In this document: positions 11,300 through 20,965 of the stretch, one piece after another | Layout of the letters: every line of letters starts with the position of its first letter | Position numbering within the stretch: the first letter of the stretch is position 1 | Notes under the pieces: model-generated | What the model was told of the DNA's origin: nothing | Database searches by the model: none | The model's input: only the letters and a program-made list of their open reading frames with translations | Position numbers and translations under genes: made by a program | Source of the DNA: Nelumbo lutea | Lineage: Eukaryota; Streptophyta; Magnoliopsida; Proteales; Nelumbonaceae | Direction of reading: 5' to 3' | Assembly (NCBI GenBank): GCA_022828595.1 | Contig: JAKGHH010000001.1 | Span: 123,454,999-123,518,998, forward strand | DNA length: 64,000 nucleotides

Positions 11300-11551
11300 T
11301 CAAAGGTTCTCCGAGTTCCACGTCCGAGGGACGGGTCTTCCATCTAAATTTTCCAAATGAAAGGTGTCAGGGCCGATGACTTGCTTGATCCTGTAGAGGC
11401 CTTCCCAGTTGGGGTCCAGTTTTCCTAATCCAAGTTCGGGGACCATGACCTTCCTGACGACGAGGTCTCCCTCTTGGTAATGTCTTTCTTTTACCTTGGA
11501 ATTGTAGTAGCAGGCCACTCGTTGTTGGTAGGCGGCCACCCTAATTTGCGC
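11300..11551 (-). pseudogene. Gypsy integrase C-terminal tail, fused to RT
   Basis: On the minus strand the product starts QIRVAAYQQRVACYYNSKVK, followed by a GDLVVRKV core and WEGLYRIKQV. This is the GPY/F-type C-terminal part of Gypsy integrase, which follows the catalytic core and helps DNA binding. The catalytic core, zinc domain and RNase H that should precede it are absent: immediately upstream, at about 11552-11570, comes RT sequence. The junction is a large deletion of pol. Confidence 0.85.
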
Positions 11552-11571
11552 TTGCTTTCAGGCTCTTCACT

Positions 11572-12050
11572 ACCATGTCATCAACATATGCTTCGACGTT
11601 CCTCCCCATCTAGTTCTTTAATACCTTGTTGACAAGACGTTGGTAGGTGGCCCCTGCATTCTTGAGTCCGAACGGCATTACTTTATAGCAATATGTGTCG
11701 TGCTCGGTGATGAACGAGGTCTTCTCCTCGTTGTCGGGGTGTATCTTTATTTGGTTGCATCCAGAGAAGGTATCCATAAAGCTAAGTAGCTCATACCCTA
11801 CAGTGGCGTCGATGATGTGGTCTATTCTCAATAAAGGAAAACTGTCCTTCGAGCAGGCTTAGTTAAGGTCTGTGAAGTCAATACAGATCTGCCATTTCAC
11901 ATTAGCTTTCTTCACCAAAACCACATTTGACAACCAGTTAGGGTAGTGTACATTTGACAACCAGTTCCTCTTCTTTTGCCGAACTGGCCTAGAGCTCGGG
12001 TCCATGCTTAGCGTATGAGTAATGACCGAGGGGTCAATTTCGGGCATATC
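11572..12050 (-). pseudogene. Gypsy reverse transcriptase, N-terminal part
   Basis: On minus, segments run VVLVKKAN, CIDFTDLN, then FMDTFSGCNQIKIHP, TYCYKVMPFGLKNAGATYQR and, after a stop, AYVDDMVVKS with the catalytic Asp pair. These are RT palm blocks of Gypsy type. The fingers region is damaged: a short duplicated phrase (NWLSNV twice, near 11925-11975) replaces the usual sequence, and stops occur near 11860 and 11610. The thumb and RNase H are deleted. Not functional. Confidence 0.9.
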
Positions 12051-12389
12051 AGCGGCAGACCAAGAAAAGACATCGGCGTTAGTTCTAAAGAAACTTACTA
12101 GTTAAGATAGGTGTTTCGAGGGAAGGTTGGACCCGACGTGGACTGTTTTCTCAGGTCTGCCTCATCTAGGGGGACCGAGATGAGATCCTTGACTAGCTGG
12201 CCTCAGCTCGTTGATTCCTCCCTGAGGTCAAGGCTCTCTAGTGATAGGGCATCCTTGTTCTTGCATTTCAACTCTACCAGATAGCATTGGCGAGTGATCT
12301 ATTGGTTCCCACAAACAACTCCGGTGCCGTGCTCAGTGGGGAACTTGAGGGCCAAGTGGTAGGAAGACATGGCTGCCCTCAGCGCGTGA

Positions 12390-12770
12390 AGGGTAGTCCT
12401 CCCCATTATAGCATTGTAGGGGGAGCCAACCTTCACTACTAAGAACTTATGCATCCAAGTCACCTAGTCTGGTTCAGTCCCTACTGTGATGGGAAGGGTG
12501 ATCTTTCCCTCCGGTCTGATGACACTATTGGAGAAGCCAACGAGGGGAACGTTAGCTGGCTGGAGCCGCTCGGGCATGAGCTTCATCCTTTTGAAGGTGT
12601 CATAGAAGAGGGTGTTAGCTAAGGAGCCGTTATCCACTAGAATCTTCTTCACCATGTAATTGGCGATGATTGCTGCAACAACGAGGGCATCGTTGTGGGG
12701 GACTGTGACCTCTTTCAAGTCCTCATCCATGAAGACGAGGACCTTCGGACAGCTCGGTTCCTTCAGAGCG
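12390..12770 (-). pseudogene. Gypsy aspartic protease region
   Basis: The open stretch 12464-12730 on minus includes ILVDNGSLANTLFYDTFKRM, the retroviral-type protease active-site region in which Tat elements have DNGS rather than the usual DTGA/DSGA. It continues with PLVGFSNSVIRPEG and ITLPITVG. Past a TAG at 12461 the frame goes on with YNAIMGRTTL, the second conserved block (ILGR-like). It would process Gag-Pol. Decay is by stops. Confidence 0.88.
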
Positions 12771-12999
12771 TCCGGTACTTCTACTTCTTTGGGGCTGGCC
12801 CCTGGATGTTCAACTGCCTGGCGTAGGCCTTGCGGGCCGAGGCCGAGGCCCCACCCGAGGCCCCACCTGAGGCCATGACCCCAGAGATGACGTCAATGAC
12901 GCCTGCCACTTGTTGGTGCTGCTACTGCTGGGAGGATGAGGCGCCAGCCTGTCCTCCCACGAACTACTTAAGGTGCCAACGGCGGATGAGGGACTCTAT

Positions 13000-14516
13000 C
13001 TCATTCTTGAGATCGTAGCAGTCCTCTGTATCATGTCCGGTGGCACGGTGGTACTTGCAGTACTTTTTGGGATTCCCCTCCTGGGATTCCTTTTCAACTT
13101 CTCAGGCCACTTTATGCACTTCTCCTCCCTGATTTTCATAAGTATCTGGGCAGGGGTGGAGTTAAGTGGTGTGTACTCCTTGTAGTGGCTTCTTGTTATC
13201 CTTGCCGCTATGGTTATTGGGATGGTGGTGGTCTCCTCCCTTCCTCTTCTTCTCTGGGGACCCGTTGTGGCGCTCGGCTGCCTTCTCTTGGCTATCCCCA
13301 GCCGAAGCCTCTTTGGCCACAATATACTTCTAGGCCTTTTTTGAGAAAATCCAATTTTGTCTTTGGCGGGGTCATGGATACCAAGCGCTTGAGGGCCGAG
13401 CCGGGGAGGAGCCCATTGATGGCGGTGTGCATGGAGACCATGGAGTCGAGGTCTCGGACGTTGAGCTCTTCGTTTTTTAAGCGATCGATGTAAGATCGGT
13501 GACTTTCTCCCGGTTTTTGTTTGATTGACATCAGCAAGACTATGCTTTTCTAGCATCGTCTGTTGATGAAGCAATCAAGGAATAAGCTAGTAAATTGCTC
13601 CCATGAGCTGATCGACCAAGGTGGGAGGCTGGAGAACCAACGGTGAGCTGCCCCCCTAAAGGTGGCCTGGAAGGCTCGGCATGTTAAGGCATTGGAATAC
13701 CCATAGAGTATCATGAGCGCTTTGAAACCTTACAAGTGGTCGTCGGGGTCAGATCTCCCATCGTACATCTCCAGCGTGGGAGCCTTGAAGTGCTTGGGAA
13801 GAGGCTCTGAGATGATGTCCAGGGTGAAGGCGTCCATCCCCCCGTCTAACTGCTTTGGTCGGCCAAGGAGTCGGCTCGACTTTCGCAAACTTGTCGGAGC
13901 TCGTCTTTGACGGCCCCGAGCTCGGCTCGTAGCTCTGCGATGTGAGGGTTGGCGGGAGCCTGTGCCCCCCCCCCACCCCTTTGTCTTTGCGAGCTAGGTG
14001 AGGGTTGGCTCAAACTCTTGAGTGCTCTGAGGCGAGACCGCGCGACGGTCTTTTAGGACATCGTGGAGGTCGAAAACTAGAGGGTGAGAGGCGTGGCGTC
14101 GGCCCTTGGCCCTGGAATGGGCGCTGTAGCGGCTGAATCAGTCGCCGTCGTCCCGGGTGTTGTCCCTTCTACGATGGTGGTGGTGCTCGGAAGGCTAGCG
14201 GTTGTCCTCAGATGTCGCTGGTCCTTCCTCCGGTTGGGAGGCCTTTTTCTCCTCTGAGGTGGACTGAGGGTCGGTTGCTACCCGACACTGAGGGCTTAGC
14301 CCGCCAAGTATTGGCTCGACCGAGGACTAGTAGTTCGGCTGGCTCATGCCAATCCTGGTATTCAGACACCCCGGCGGGGCGGTCGCCTCGGGAGGGACCT
14401 CCTGCCTGGGGGCATGCTTGTTCCACGCATTGTGTTAGGCATTCTAGACAATCGAGGACTGCCTAGAACTACTCGTTTGTAACCAGGTTTTGAGTGTTCC
14501 TGGCTCTTCGTACCAT
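13000..14516 (-). pseudogene. Gypsy gag, frameshifted
   Basis: The likely start is the minus-strand ATG at 14516 (MVRRARN), but stops follow within about 15 codons. Recognisable capsid wording is at 13292-13537: QKPGESHRSYIDRL and AINGLLPGS, the conserved Gag motif for the particle coat protein. Upstream Ser/Pro/Arg-rich fragments sit in shifting frames (14208-14426, 13749-13976). No intact zinc knuckle was found. The region from 13000 down to the protease is also out of frame. Confidence 0.75.
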
Positions 14517-14577
14517 GGTGTCTGAAGCCAGGGAGACTTTACTTTTTAATGCTTTAGGGGATCATCTTAGCAACATT

Positions 14578-14597
14578 TTCCCACAGATGGTGCCAAT
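14578..14597 (-). promoter_or_regulatory. Primer-binding site of the Gypsy element
   Basis: Directly next to the LTR end (minus sense ...ATCAACA) lies ATTGGCACCATCTGTGGG. Plant Gypsy elements commonly have a TTGGCGCCGTCTGTGGG-like site in this position, pairing with a tRNA 3' end to prime minus-strand DNA. It fixes the element sense as minus. Confidence 0.7.
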
Positions 14598-15947
14598 TGT
14601 TGATTATCAGATTGGCTGAGGACAACAAGGTAATTTCGTTCTCGAGCTTTGGTGAAGATGGCCGAGGAAGCCAAGGCCAGGGATTGTGTCTGAGGTGGTA
14701 AGTCTCTTCAAATACTATTGGAGCCGAGGACTGGCATCGAATGCTATTTGCGAAGGGTAGGAATGTTCATAAGAAGACCCAAACCGACCAACCCGGTCCG
14801 ACCCAACCCGAGTCAGTCAGGTTTTCTTTAGTGTTGGTCGGTTTCGGGTTACTAAAAAGCATAAACTGATGGGTCGGCTCGGTTTCGGTTTCCACACATG
14901 AAAACCGAAACCGAACCGACCCGAACTGACTTAGTTCCTAGTTAGTACTTAGTAGTTAGTACCTAACTTAGTTTCTACTTTCTAATTACTTATAGTTACT
15001 TATAATTTCTACTTTCTAGTTACTTATAGTTACTTATAGTTTCTACTTTCTAGTTATTTATAGTTACTTATAGTTTCTACTTTCTTGTCTTCTCTTTAGG
15101 AATGCCATTAATGGCAAGTATTACAAGACAAGGAATACCATTAATGCCATTAATAGCTTCTTGCATTTTTTTGGAAGGTTTAAAGAAATGATCCTATTCT
15201 CTAAGGTCCTTTACACCAAATAGATAATTACAATTAGGTGTCTTTTTTACTTAGATTATGAGCCTTCTTAAAAATTCTAAATTTCAGTTTTCTTTTTCTA
15301 ACACAAATTGACTTTCTCTTTTCTTGGTAACTTCTAACTTGGCTCGCCCTTATTTCCTTAGTCCCTCAACTCAAGCACTCAAACCGACCCAAACTAACTC
15401 AAACCAAACAGGTTGCTTTTTCCTGACACAGGGTCGGTTTCGGTTTCATTTTCAGGCAACCCGACCAAGTCAGGTTGGTTGGAAAAACAGAAGTAAAACG
15501 ACCCAACCCAACCCGTGAATAGCCCTAGCGAGGGGTCCAAAGGAAGTCCTGCAAGGACAAAGGTGTCAGAGGCCTCGGGTGGGTACTCGAGGCGAGAACT
15601 CCGACGATCAAATTAGTACGAACATAAGGAGAGTCTGAAATCCATAACCGAAGGGTCCAAACGATGACTTAAATAACACTTAAATTCTCCAGAGGGCAGT
15701 AGCGTTTGGAGATTACTCAAGCTCTGGAGGAAGTTCAGAAAGTCTAGCCCTTTACCTTGTGGGGGTGCTTCACATTTATAGTCGGAATCGCCTGAAAATA
15801 ATTGAGCCTAGATGGTCCAAATACGAGCCATACGAGGAACTAGCGAGATTGCTTGAAGAGCCTTGCGGCGCCCCTGGATTGGGTCCGTCCGGTCTGAGAC
15901 CTGAGTGTCCTTATTGTATGCTCGGACTGGTGCCCTCGGGTTGGACA
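14598..15947 (-). repeat. Gypsy LTR, 5' copy in element sense, interrupted
   Basis: LTR of about 570 bp split by a 768-bp DNA element. Left part is 14598-14758 and right part 15527-15947. It ends GGTTGGACA on plus. The copy at 6552 is uninterrupted at the corresponding GCGAGGGGTCC, so the insertion came after the retrotransposon. Confidence 0.87.
14759..15526. mobile_element. Non-autonomous TIR element (CCGACC-rich family), copy A
   Basis: 768-bp insertion in the Gypsy LTR. The target duplication is TGCGAAGGGT (14749-14758) against AGCGAGGGGT (15527-15536). The inverted ends are AGGAATGTTCATAAG and, on minus, AGGGCTATTCACGGG. Inside each end come CCGACC/CCAACCC and GGTCGGTTTCGGTTT motifs pointing inward. 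The interior is AT-rich with a tandem TTATAGTTACTTATAGTTTC stretch at about 14985-15090. No transposase. A second member of the family is at 62398-62927. Nine-to-ten-bp duplications point to a Mutator-like origin, but hAT is possible. Confidence 0.75.
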
Positions 15948-17787
15948 ACATATGTGATAATTGTTATTGCATTCAAAGGCAAAACCAACCATGTTGTCGA
16001 ACAAGAAGTGAATATTTTTATTTTCATTTGTTTTTTTGTAAATTATAATTGTCGCGTCATTTGCTTTTTTGTAACTGTAACATCATAAGAAAACAAGTTC
16101 ATGTTATTGAAATGCGTTTTTGTTTCAAACAGCAAAAGCAAGGCAGTTTTGTTTAAAAAAAAAAATCATGTTTTTAAATCCAGCAAAATGATAGTTTTTA
16201 GGAAGAATAACTATATTCAACCCACCTCCAAATCCTGACCGTGGATTAATGTCAAATTAGCGAGAATGACGTGGTTTATCGGGGGGCTACTTTAATTCTG
16301 CTGCGGACTGCAATATATTTCTACATAATTTTTAAAAGGAAAACAAATGTTGAAAGAGTATAACTAAAGAAGATAAGACACATTGTACGATTTAAAATGA
16401 AAACATGACTTTTCAAATTAAAAAAAATCAAGAAACATGTAAAAAAACATTTACAACTTGAAAACAGGTTTTCTATATTTCTTTTAAGAAGCAGTGAAAA
16501 TAAATGATTTTAATTTATTTTTAAAACTCACAACAAAAAAAATAGTTCATATTGCCAAACACCCCTCTAAGCCATCACAATAAAAACTTCAGATGACTGC
16601 CATGCTCAAGGCAAGATTCTCACCTCCTGGTCAAAGGTTATTAAGAGCAAAAATTGTAAATTCAAAACTAGTAAATTAAAAAAAAAAAAATTCAAGGCTC
16701 CTGTCTCCATATAAAGATATTAAATACTCTCTCAATTATCAAAGATAGGCGTCCAATATCAATTCCAATCCCTTTCAATCTTAACTTTTCAAGTATATAA
16801 TCACCGGAAGAGAAATCAAAGAAAAAAGAAAAATAAAAAGAAAATTAATAAATTTTTAGGTCTAATTAAGACCTTGTGGAGTTATTTTCGTGGTTCTAGA
16901 CTTTATGAAAGCCAGATAGCCAAACGCATTTATTACTCATGAGTTGGAAGCCTTGTTGTGACTTCCACACCCCATCTTCCTTCACTCCACCCTCATTAAT
17001 ACCTCACTCCCCATTAAAAGCGTTGTTTTAATTCTAACAACAATAATTACGGAGGGGTCCCACTATTCATACTATACCACATTGGCGCACGTTACTATCA
17101 ATCAACTAACATAATGCACATCTTTGGTCGCACTCATTAAAGCTTATAAAGTCCCCCGCATTAATAGCTCTCGTCGCTACGCACCACGCGTGTGAAGTTG
17201 CGCGTCGCATTGATTGCCGACCGGTCCGAGACTTGACACGTGGGAGATTTTTAAGAGCATTTATTGCGTGGGACCCGGTTCAGCTGGAGAGACATGTGGC
17301 GTGTTGTGGTTAAGGAGAAAGCCTTGTCAGCGTCAAAGGTTAGTTGCTCTCGCTCTCTTGCCCTCATTTAAATAAATAAATATAAAAAGCTGACGTGGTT
17401 GTGGAGAAGCTTTTAAATTGCGTGAGATATATCTTAATTAGAACTGACGCAGAGATGATATCATCAATAACGCTGATTGCAGGTGGGATCTGGTAAGTGA
17501 TCGTCCAAGAGCGAGGAGACGCGCTGAAGTAGGTTTCATCATCCCTTTGTTTGCCGTGTAAATTAGAATTGGATACAAATTTTGTATCTAGTTCCGGTTT
17601 TGAATCCATTTGTTTTTAATTTCAGAAAAACTTATGATGCGAAAAAGATATGTATGAAAAGAGTTTTAACCAATTAAAATTTATTCATGAATTTTAATAA
17701 TTAATATCTTATTCGTTACCATGTTTATAATTTCAATTTATTGATCAATAATTTTTCGGATATTATATTTTTTTCATATCATAGTCA

Positions 17788-18574
17788 AAATTTCATTTGT
17801 ACCGGTGTAAAATGCATAAGAGTGTAAAAGGGTTGAGTGTAAATTCCGATTGACTGTTGCTTAAGACTTGACTTGTCTTATTTATTTGTAAAAGTAAATT
17901 GAAATAACCTTCACTTTAAATGTCAGAGAATGGAGCGTAGGAGGCTTATTTGCCTAGAAATAAGGTACAAAATACAGGATGATGTGGTCCCTGCTTTAAA
18001 TGAGAAACAGTTGAGATAGGAGGAAGATGATACGAATTTTGTATCAATTTTTGAGATGCAAAAATTACACTGTCAATCAGTTCAAAAAATAAACAGTAGA
18101 AAAGAAAAGAAAAATAAAAAGATAAAAGTTCAAATTTTGCATCAAGCAGGAATACAAATCAAAACTGAAGTAGGTACAAATTTTGCACTACAATTAAATG
18201 CAACCTTCCCTATTCGTTTTGCCGTAAGTGGAGGGATAAGTTGACCAAATATTCAAAATTACAAGTCCCATCATAAATCTATTTACATTCCTTTCTATTT
18301 ACGTCAATGCAAATGAAATTCACATTGCAACAAAACAATAGCTTAAGTAATTGGACTGAAAATCAGCCATAAAATCAATGATGAATCATATCTTTTAAAT
18401 TCAAAAGCAAAATCAAAGCAGATATAAATTTTGCACCACCCAGTCAAGATTTGCAATACAACCAATAAACCAAATGCAACCTTACAAACAAACAAACAAA
18501 GCTAAGTCAAATCTAAAGCAAAGGTATACAGTCCATTTGCACTCTTAAGCTTTTACACCGGGTCAAATGAAATT
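17788..18574. repeat. Inverted-repeat pair, possible old DNA element
   Basis: The left arm 17788-17829 (TTTCATTTGTACCGGTGTAA onward to AGAGTGTAAA) is matched in reverse by the right arm 18536-18574 (TTTGCACTCTTAAGC through GGTCAAATGAAATT). Arms are about 40 bp and diverged. Between them TTTTGCA/TTTTGTA phrases recur. No flanking duplication was found, so this could be a degraded TIR element or a simple inversion. Confidence 0.5.
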
Positions 18575-18664
18575 CGCACTGCAACGAACGAAGCGTTGGG
18601 TAATCGGGCTTGAAAATCAGGCCTGAAACCGAGACACCTATGAATCATACCTTTTAAATTTTGA
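18308..18664. repeat. Direct duplication of a ~105-bp segment
   Basis: Segment 18308-18413 (AAATGAAATTCACATTGCAAC ... ATGAATCATATCTTTTAAATT) is repeated with divergence at 18564-18664 (AAATGAAATTCGCACTGCAAC ... ATGAATCATACCTTTTAAATT). The second copy overlaps the right arm of the inverted pair. Confidence 0.6.
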
Positions 18665-19321
18665 ATTTCCCATAACACCCCCCAAAGGCTGCCTCAATAA
18701 TTGACAAAGATATTCCGTCCAAAGTACAAAGTTACCTTTTTCTTAGCCTTCAAAAAAAAAAAGAAAAGATAAAACCTTTTCTTAGACAGGTGGTACAAAG
18801 TTACCAACTGAAATTGGTAATTTTATGGACGAGATCTAATAATGATTGTTTCTTATAGGATTGGAATCCATTTAGCATCAACATCCATTGGATGGTATGA
18901 TGGTAATGATCCACTTTAGCTAGATCAAGATAGATGCCAATCTAAAGATCCAGATTCCAGAGGTATATTATTTCCATGACGACCTAAAAAGGCAGAATGT
19001 TAGGTTGGACAGGTAGGACCCACTAAACTACAAGAACAGCAGAGAAAATCTGACCGTCAGATAGATAATAAAATAATCCTATGACCCATTAATTGATGCA
19101 CATGATACATTAATCAGGTTGACCAATAAAATCATGACTATCTGTTTGAAATGTATCAAAATCAGACTTTTCTCGTTCCTAATTTTAACCCATTTATGAT
19201 CTATTCCTTCATTTACAAAATGAAAACAGAATTTTAATAATTAACAAAAAAAGGAAAAATAAATCCTAATTGTATCTATGATATCTTCATCTGTTTTGTG
19301 ATTCTGTCATTTAATCTTTTT

Positions 19322-20740
19322 TTATGCAGCAGCGTTGAGATCGATTCTGGGTTTCTTCAGAACAGGCGAAGGAACGACGGAATCGCAGCGCGGGCATTTC
19401 GGGTTCCTCTTAGAAATCAGAACGTAAAGCAGGCAACCTGGGCATCCAGCGGCGAATAATCGTTTCTCATCATCGGTTTCGTCCTCGTCTCTGATCGATG
19501 GGGATGATAGAGAACAACGAACGGGAGACGATGAGGAGCCATCGGTGGAGCGGGAGCGTTTCTTAACGGATTCTTTCTCCGCTCTTTCAAGCGCGGATTT
19601 TACCTTGTCGAGAGTGCAGACGCTCTGGTAATCGTAAGCAGGGTTAAGCTTGAGATCCAAAGATGTGTCTTCGAGTAGATTTGAAGTTGATGATGGAGGG
19701 AAGTGATTGGCAGTCGAAGACGTTGATGATGGAGGGAAATTCAAGTCTTGAAGACCTGGAACTGTTCGATTCTGTTGCTGATGCTTATATTCAGACGACG
19801 ATGATGAGTTGGGTGAGATGCATCTCTGAAGGTAAATTTTTCCTGACTGCAATGGAAAACAGAGAGATGGGTTTGATCAGAGACAATCGCAAAAGCAATC
19901 AGAAGTACAGAAATTTAGTATTTTGCACAAGTACGAGAAACAGAGAGGAATTGCTTTTGCTTGTTCTAGAGAAGAAAAAGAGTTTAATTTCTGGAGAAGG
20001 TACAAGTTTGAAGTTCAGAGAGAGAAAAGAGAGACAGAAAGTAGATGAAGAAAAAGGGTGTCAGAGAAATAGCTAAAAAAGGAAAAAAATTATTATTAAT
20101 CAAAATAACAAAACCTTGAGGAATCGAAGTTCAGAACTCAGAGGATATGGAGTTGCAGAGAGAATAGAAGGATATATAATTAAAATAATATTAGCGTTTA
20201 AAAATAATAACCATCACCATTGAAGGGCGTCGATATATGACACTTCAAAAAATAAAATAAAATAAGTCCAGGATCACTAATTAGGTTTCTGAAATCCAAA
20301 CCTCAGAAAAAAAAAAATTAAAAAAACAGAGAAAGGGCATCGAATTCGTGCTTTAAATCAAAAGAATCACAAGAAAAACATTAGAGAAGAAAGATTGATC
20401 AGAAACCAAGAAAAAAATTACATACATGAAATTTAAACAAAACCAACAAAGAAGGGCATTAAAATTCATGTTACAAAACAGAAGAATCACAAGAAATTCA
20501 TTAAAGAATCAGGGTTAATCCGAACCCCAGAAGTACCTTCAAATCAAGACGTTTTTCCCAGCCATTAGGGACCTGCAAATCGAGATCCAATTCAGTGGAA
20601 CCAAGCTTCGAAGAACACCCACCAAGCAAATCCCTGGTAATCAACACCTTCGGCTTCCCACCACTTCCTTCGCTGCTCTTCATCTGTTCTTCCTTGTAAC
20701 CGCTCAATATCCGTACCAAAGAACTCACGTCGGCCGCCAT
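19322..20740 (-). CDS. CFL1/GIR1-like nuclear co-regulator, two exons
   Basis: The only convincing host gene. Exon 1 is 20537-20740 (68 codons) and exon 2 is 19322-19846; joined they encode about 242 residues. The chosen start is MAADVSSLVRILSGY; open frame further upstream lacks family character. Residues 50-78 have ELDLDLQVP then GWEKRLDLK, a half-WW-like segment completed by SGKIYLQ across the intron. Exon 2 has QDLNFPPSS, the EAR-like motif SLDLKLN, a basic helix VKSALERAEKESVKKR, a zinc ribbon CPGC-x(n)-CPRC in GCPGCLLYVLISKRNPKCPR, and a KKPRIDLN tail, a second EAR-type motif beside a basic patch. Plant proteins of this build (CURLY FLAG LEAF1 and GIR1 relatives) are reported to act with HD-ZIP IV factors and TOPLESS in epidermis and cuticle control. 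The gene is certain; the function is inferred from family resemblance. No defects seen. Confidence 0.92.
19847..20536 (-). other. Intron of the CFL1/GIR1-like gene
   Basis: On minus it opens AAG/GTACTTCTGG and closes TTTCCATTGCAG/TCAGG, GT-AG, 690 bp, phase 0. It splits the WW-like segment exactly between RLDLK and SGKIYL. The AT-rich composition contrasts with the exons. An open frame on the plus strand here (19663-20076) is antisense shadow. Confidence 0.9.
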
Positions 20741-20900
20741 GATCGGACTTCTCAAACCGTCCCAAGGCGCAAGAAACCAGAGAACCCAAAAAGAAATAGA
20801 AAAAGCAAAAGCAAAAGCAAGTCTCGAGAGAGAGAGAGAGAAATGACGATTTGAAAATCTGAAATGCGGAATAAAATTATTAAATAGAGCAGGAAGAACA
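20741..20900 (-). promoter_or_regulatory. 5' leader and core promoter of the CFL1/GIR1-like gene
   Basis: On minus, TATTTAAT at 20879-20886 is a plausible TATA box. It is followed by a (CT)8 tract (20826-20841 on plus as GA), a common element of plant 5' leaders, and then the ATG at 20740. This implies a leader of roughly 100 bases. No start site can be measured from sequence. Confidence 0.5.
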
Positions 20901-20965
20901 GTAAATGGAATCCGTTGGAAAAGATTATTGAGAGAGAGAAAGGGAACTGTCAGTAATGGCGGCAA

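Larger units (their letters stand above)
6552..15947 (-). mobile_element. Ty3/Gypsy LTR retrotransposon, Tat-like, internally deleted
   Basis: Two direct LTRs (6552-7149 and 14598-15947, the latter interrupted) enclose minus-strand gag, protease, RT and integrase-tail remnants in the normal Gypsy order. A plus-strand gene lies between the pol end and the low-coordinate LTR. A primer-binding site follows the high-coordinate LTR. Gag and protease wording plus an extra antisense ORF 3' of pol are known features of the Tat group (Ogre/Retand-like elements), so I infer that lineage. About 2 kb or more of pol is missing and every frame has stops, so it cannot move on its own. No clean target duplication was found at the outer edges. 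Confidence 0.9.
15948..19321. other. AT-rich intergenic stretch
   Basis: No gene is supported. A GC-richer island at 17080-17350 holds CACGTG (17237-17242), the G-box core bound by bZIP/bHLH factors, plus GCGCGTCGC-type phrases. It may be a regulatory region but has no adjoining gene in this window. Short open frames at 17364-17609 and 18056-18244 show no known motif. Repeats at 17788-18665 are listed separately. Confidence 0.6.

Noticed and set aside
12996..13574. 192-residue minus-strand frame as a separate Arg-rich gene
   Set aside because: It is an alternate frame over gag; the gag motif itself lies in another frame at 13292-13537.
6547..15952. Target duplication for the Gypsy element
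   Set aside because: AGTTC on one side and ACATA on the other do not match; CATAT occurs near both ends but not at the LTR borders, so I did not claim it.
19663..20076. 137-residue plus-strand frame
   Set aside because: It runs antisense through exon 2 and intron of the host gene and has no recognisable family.
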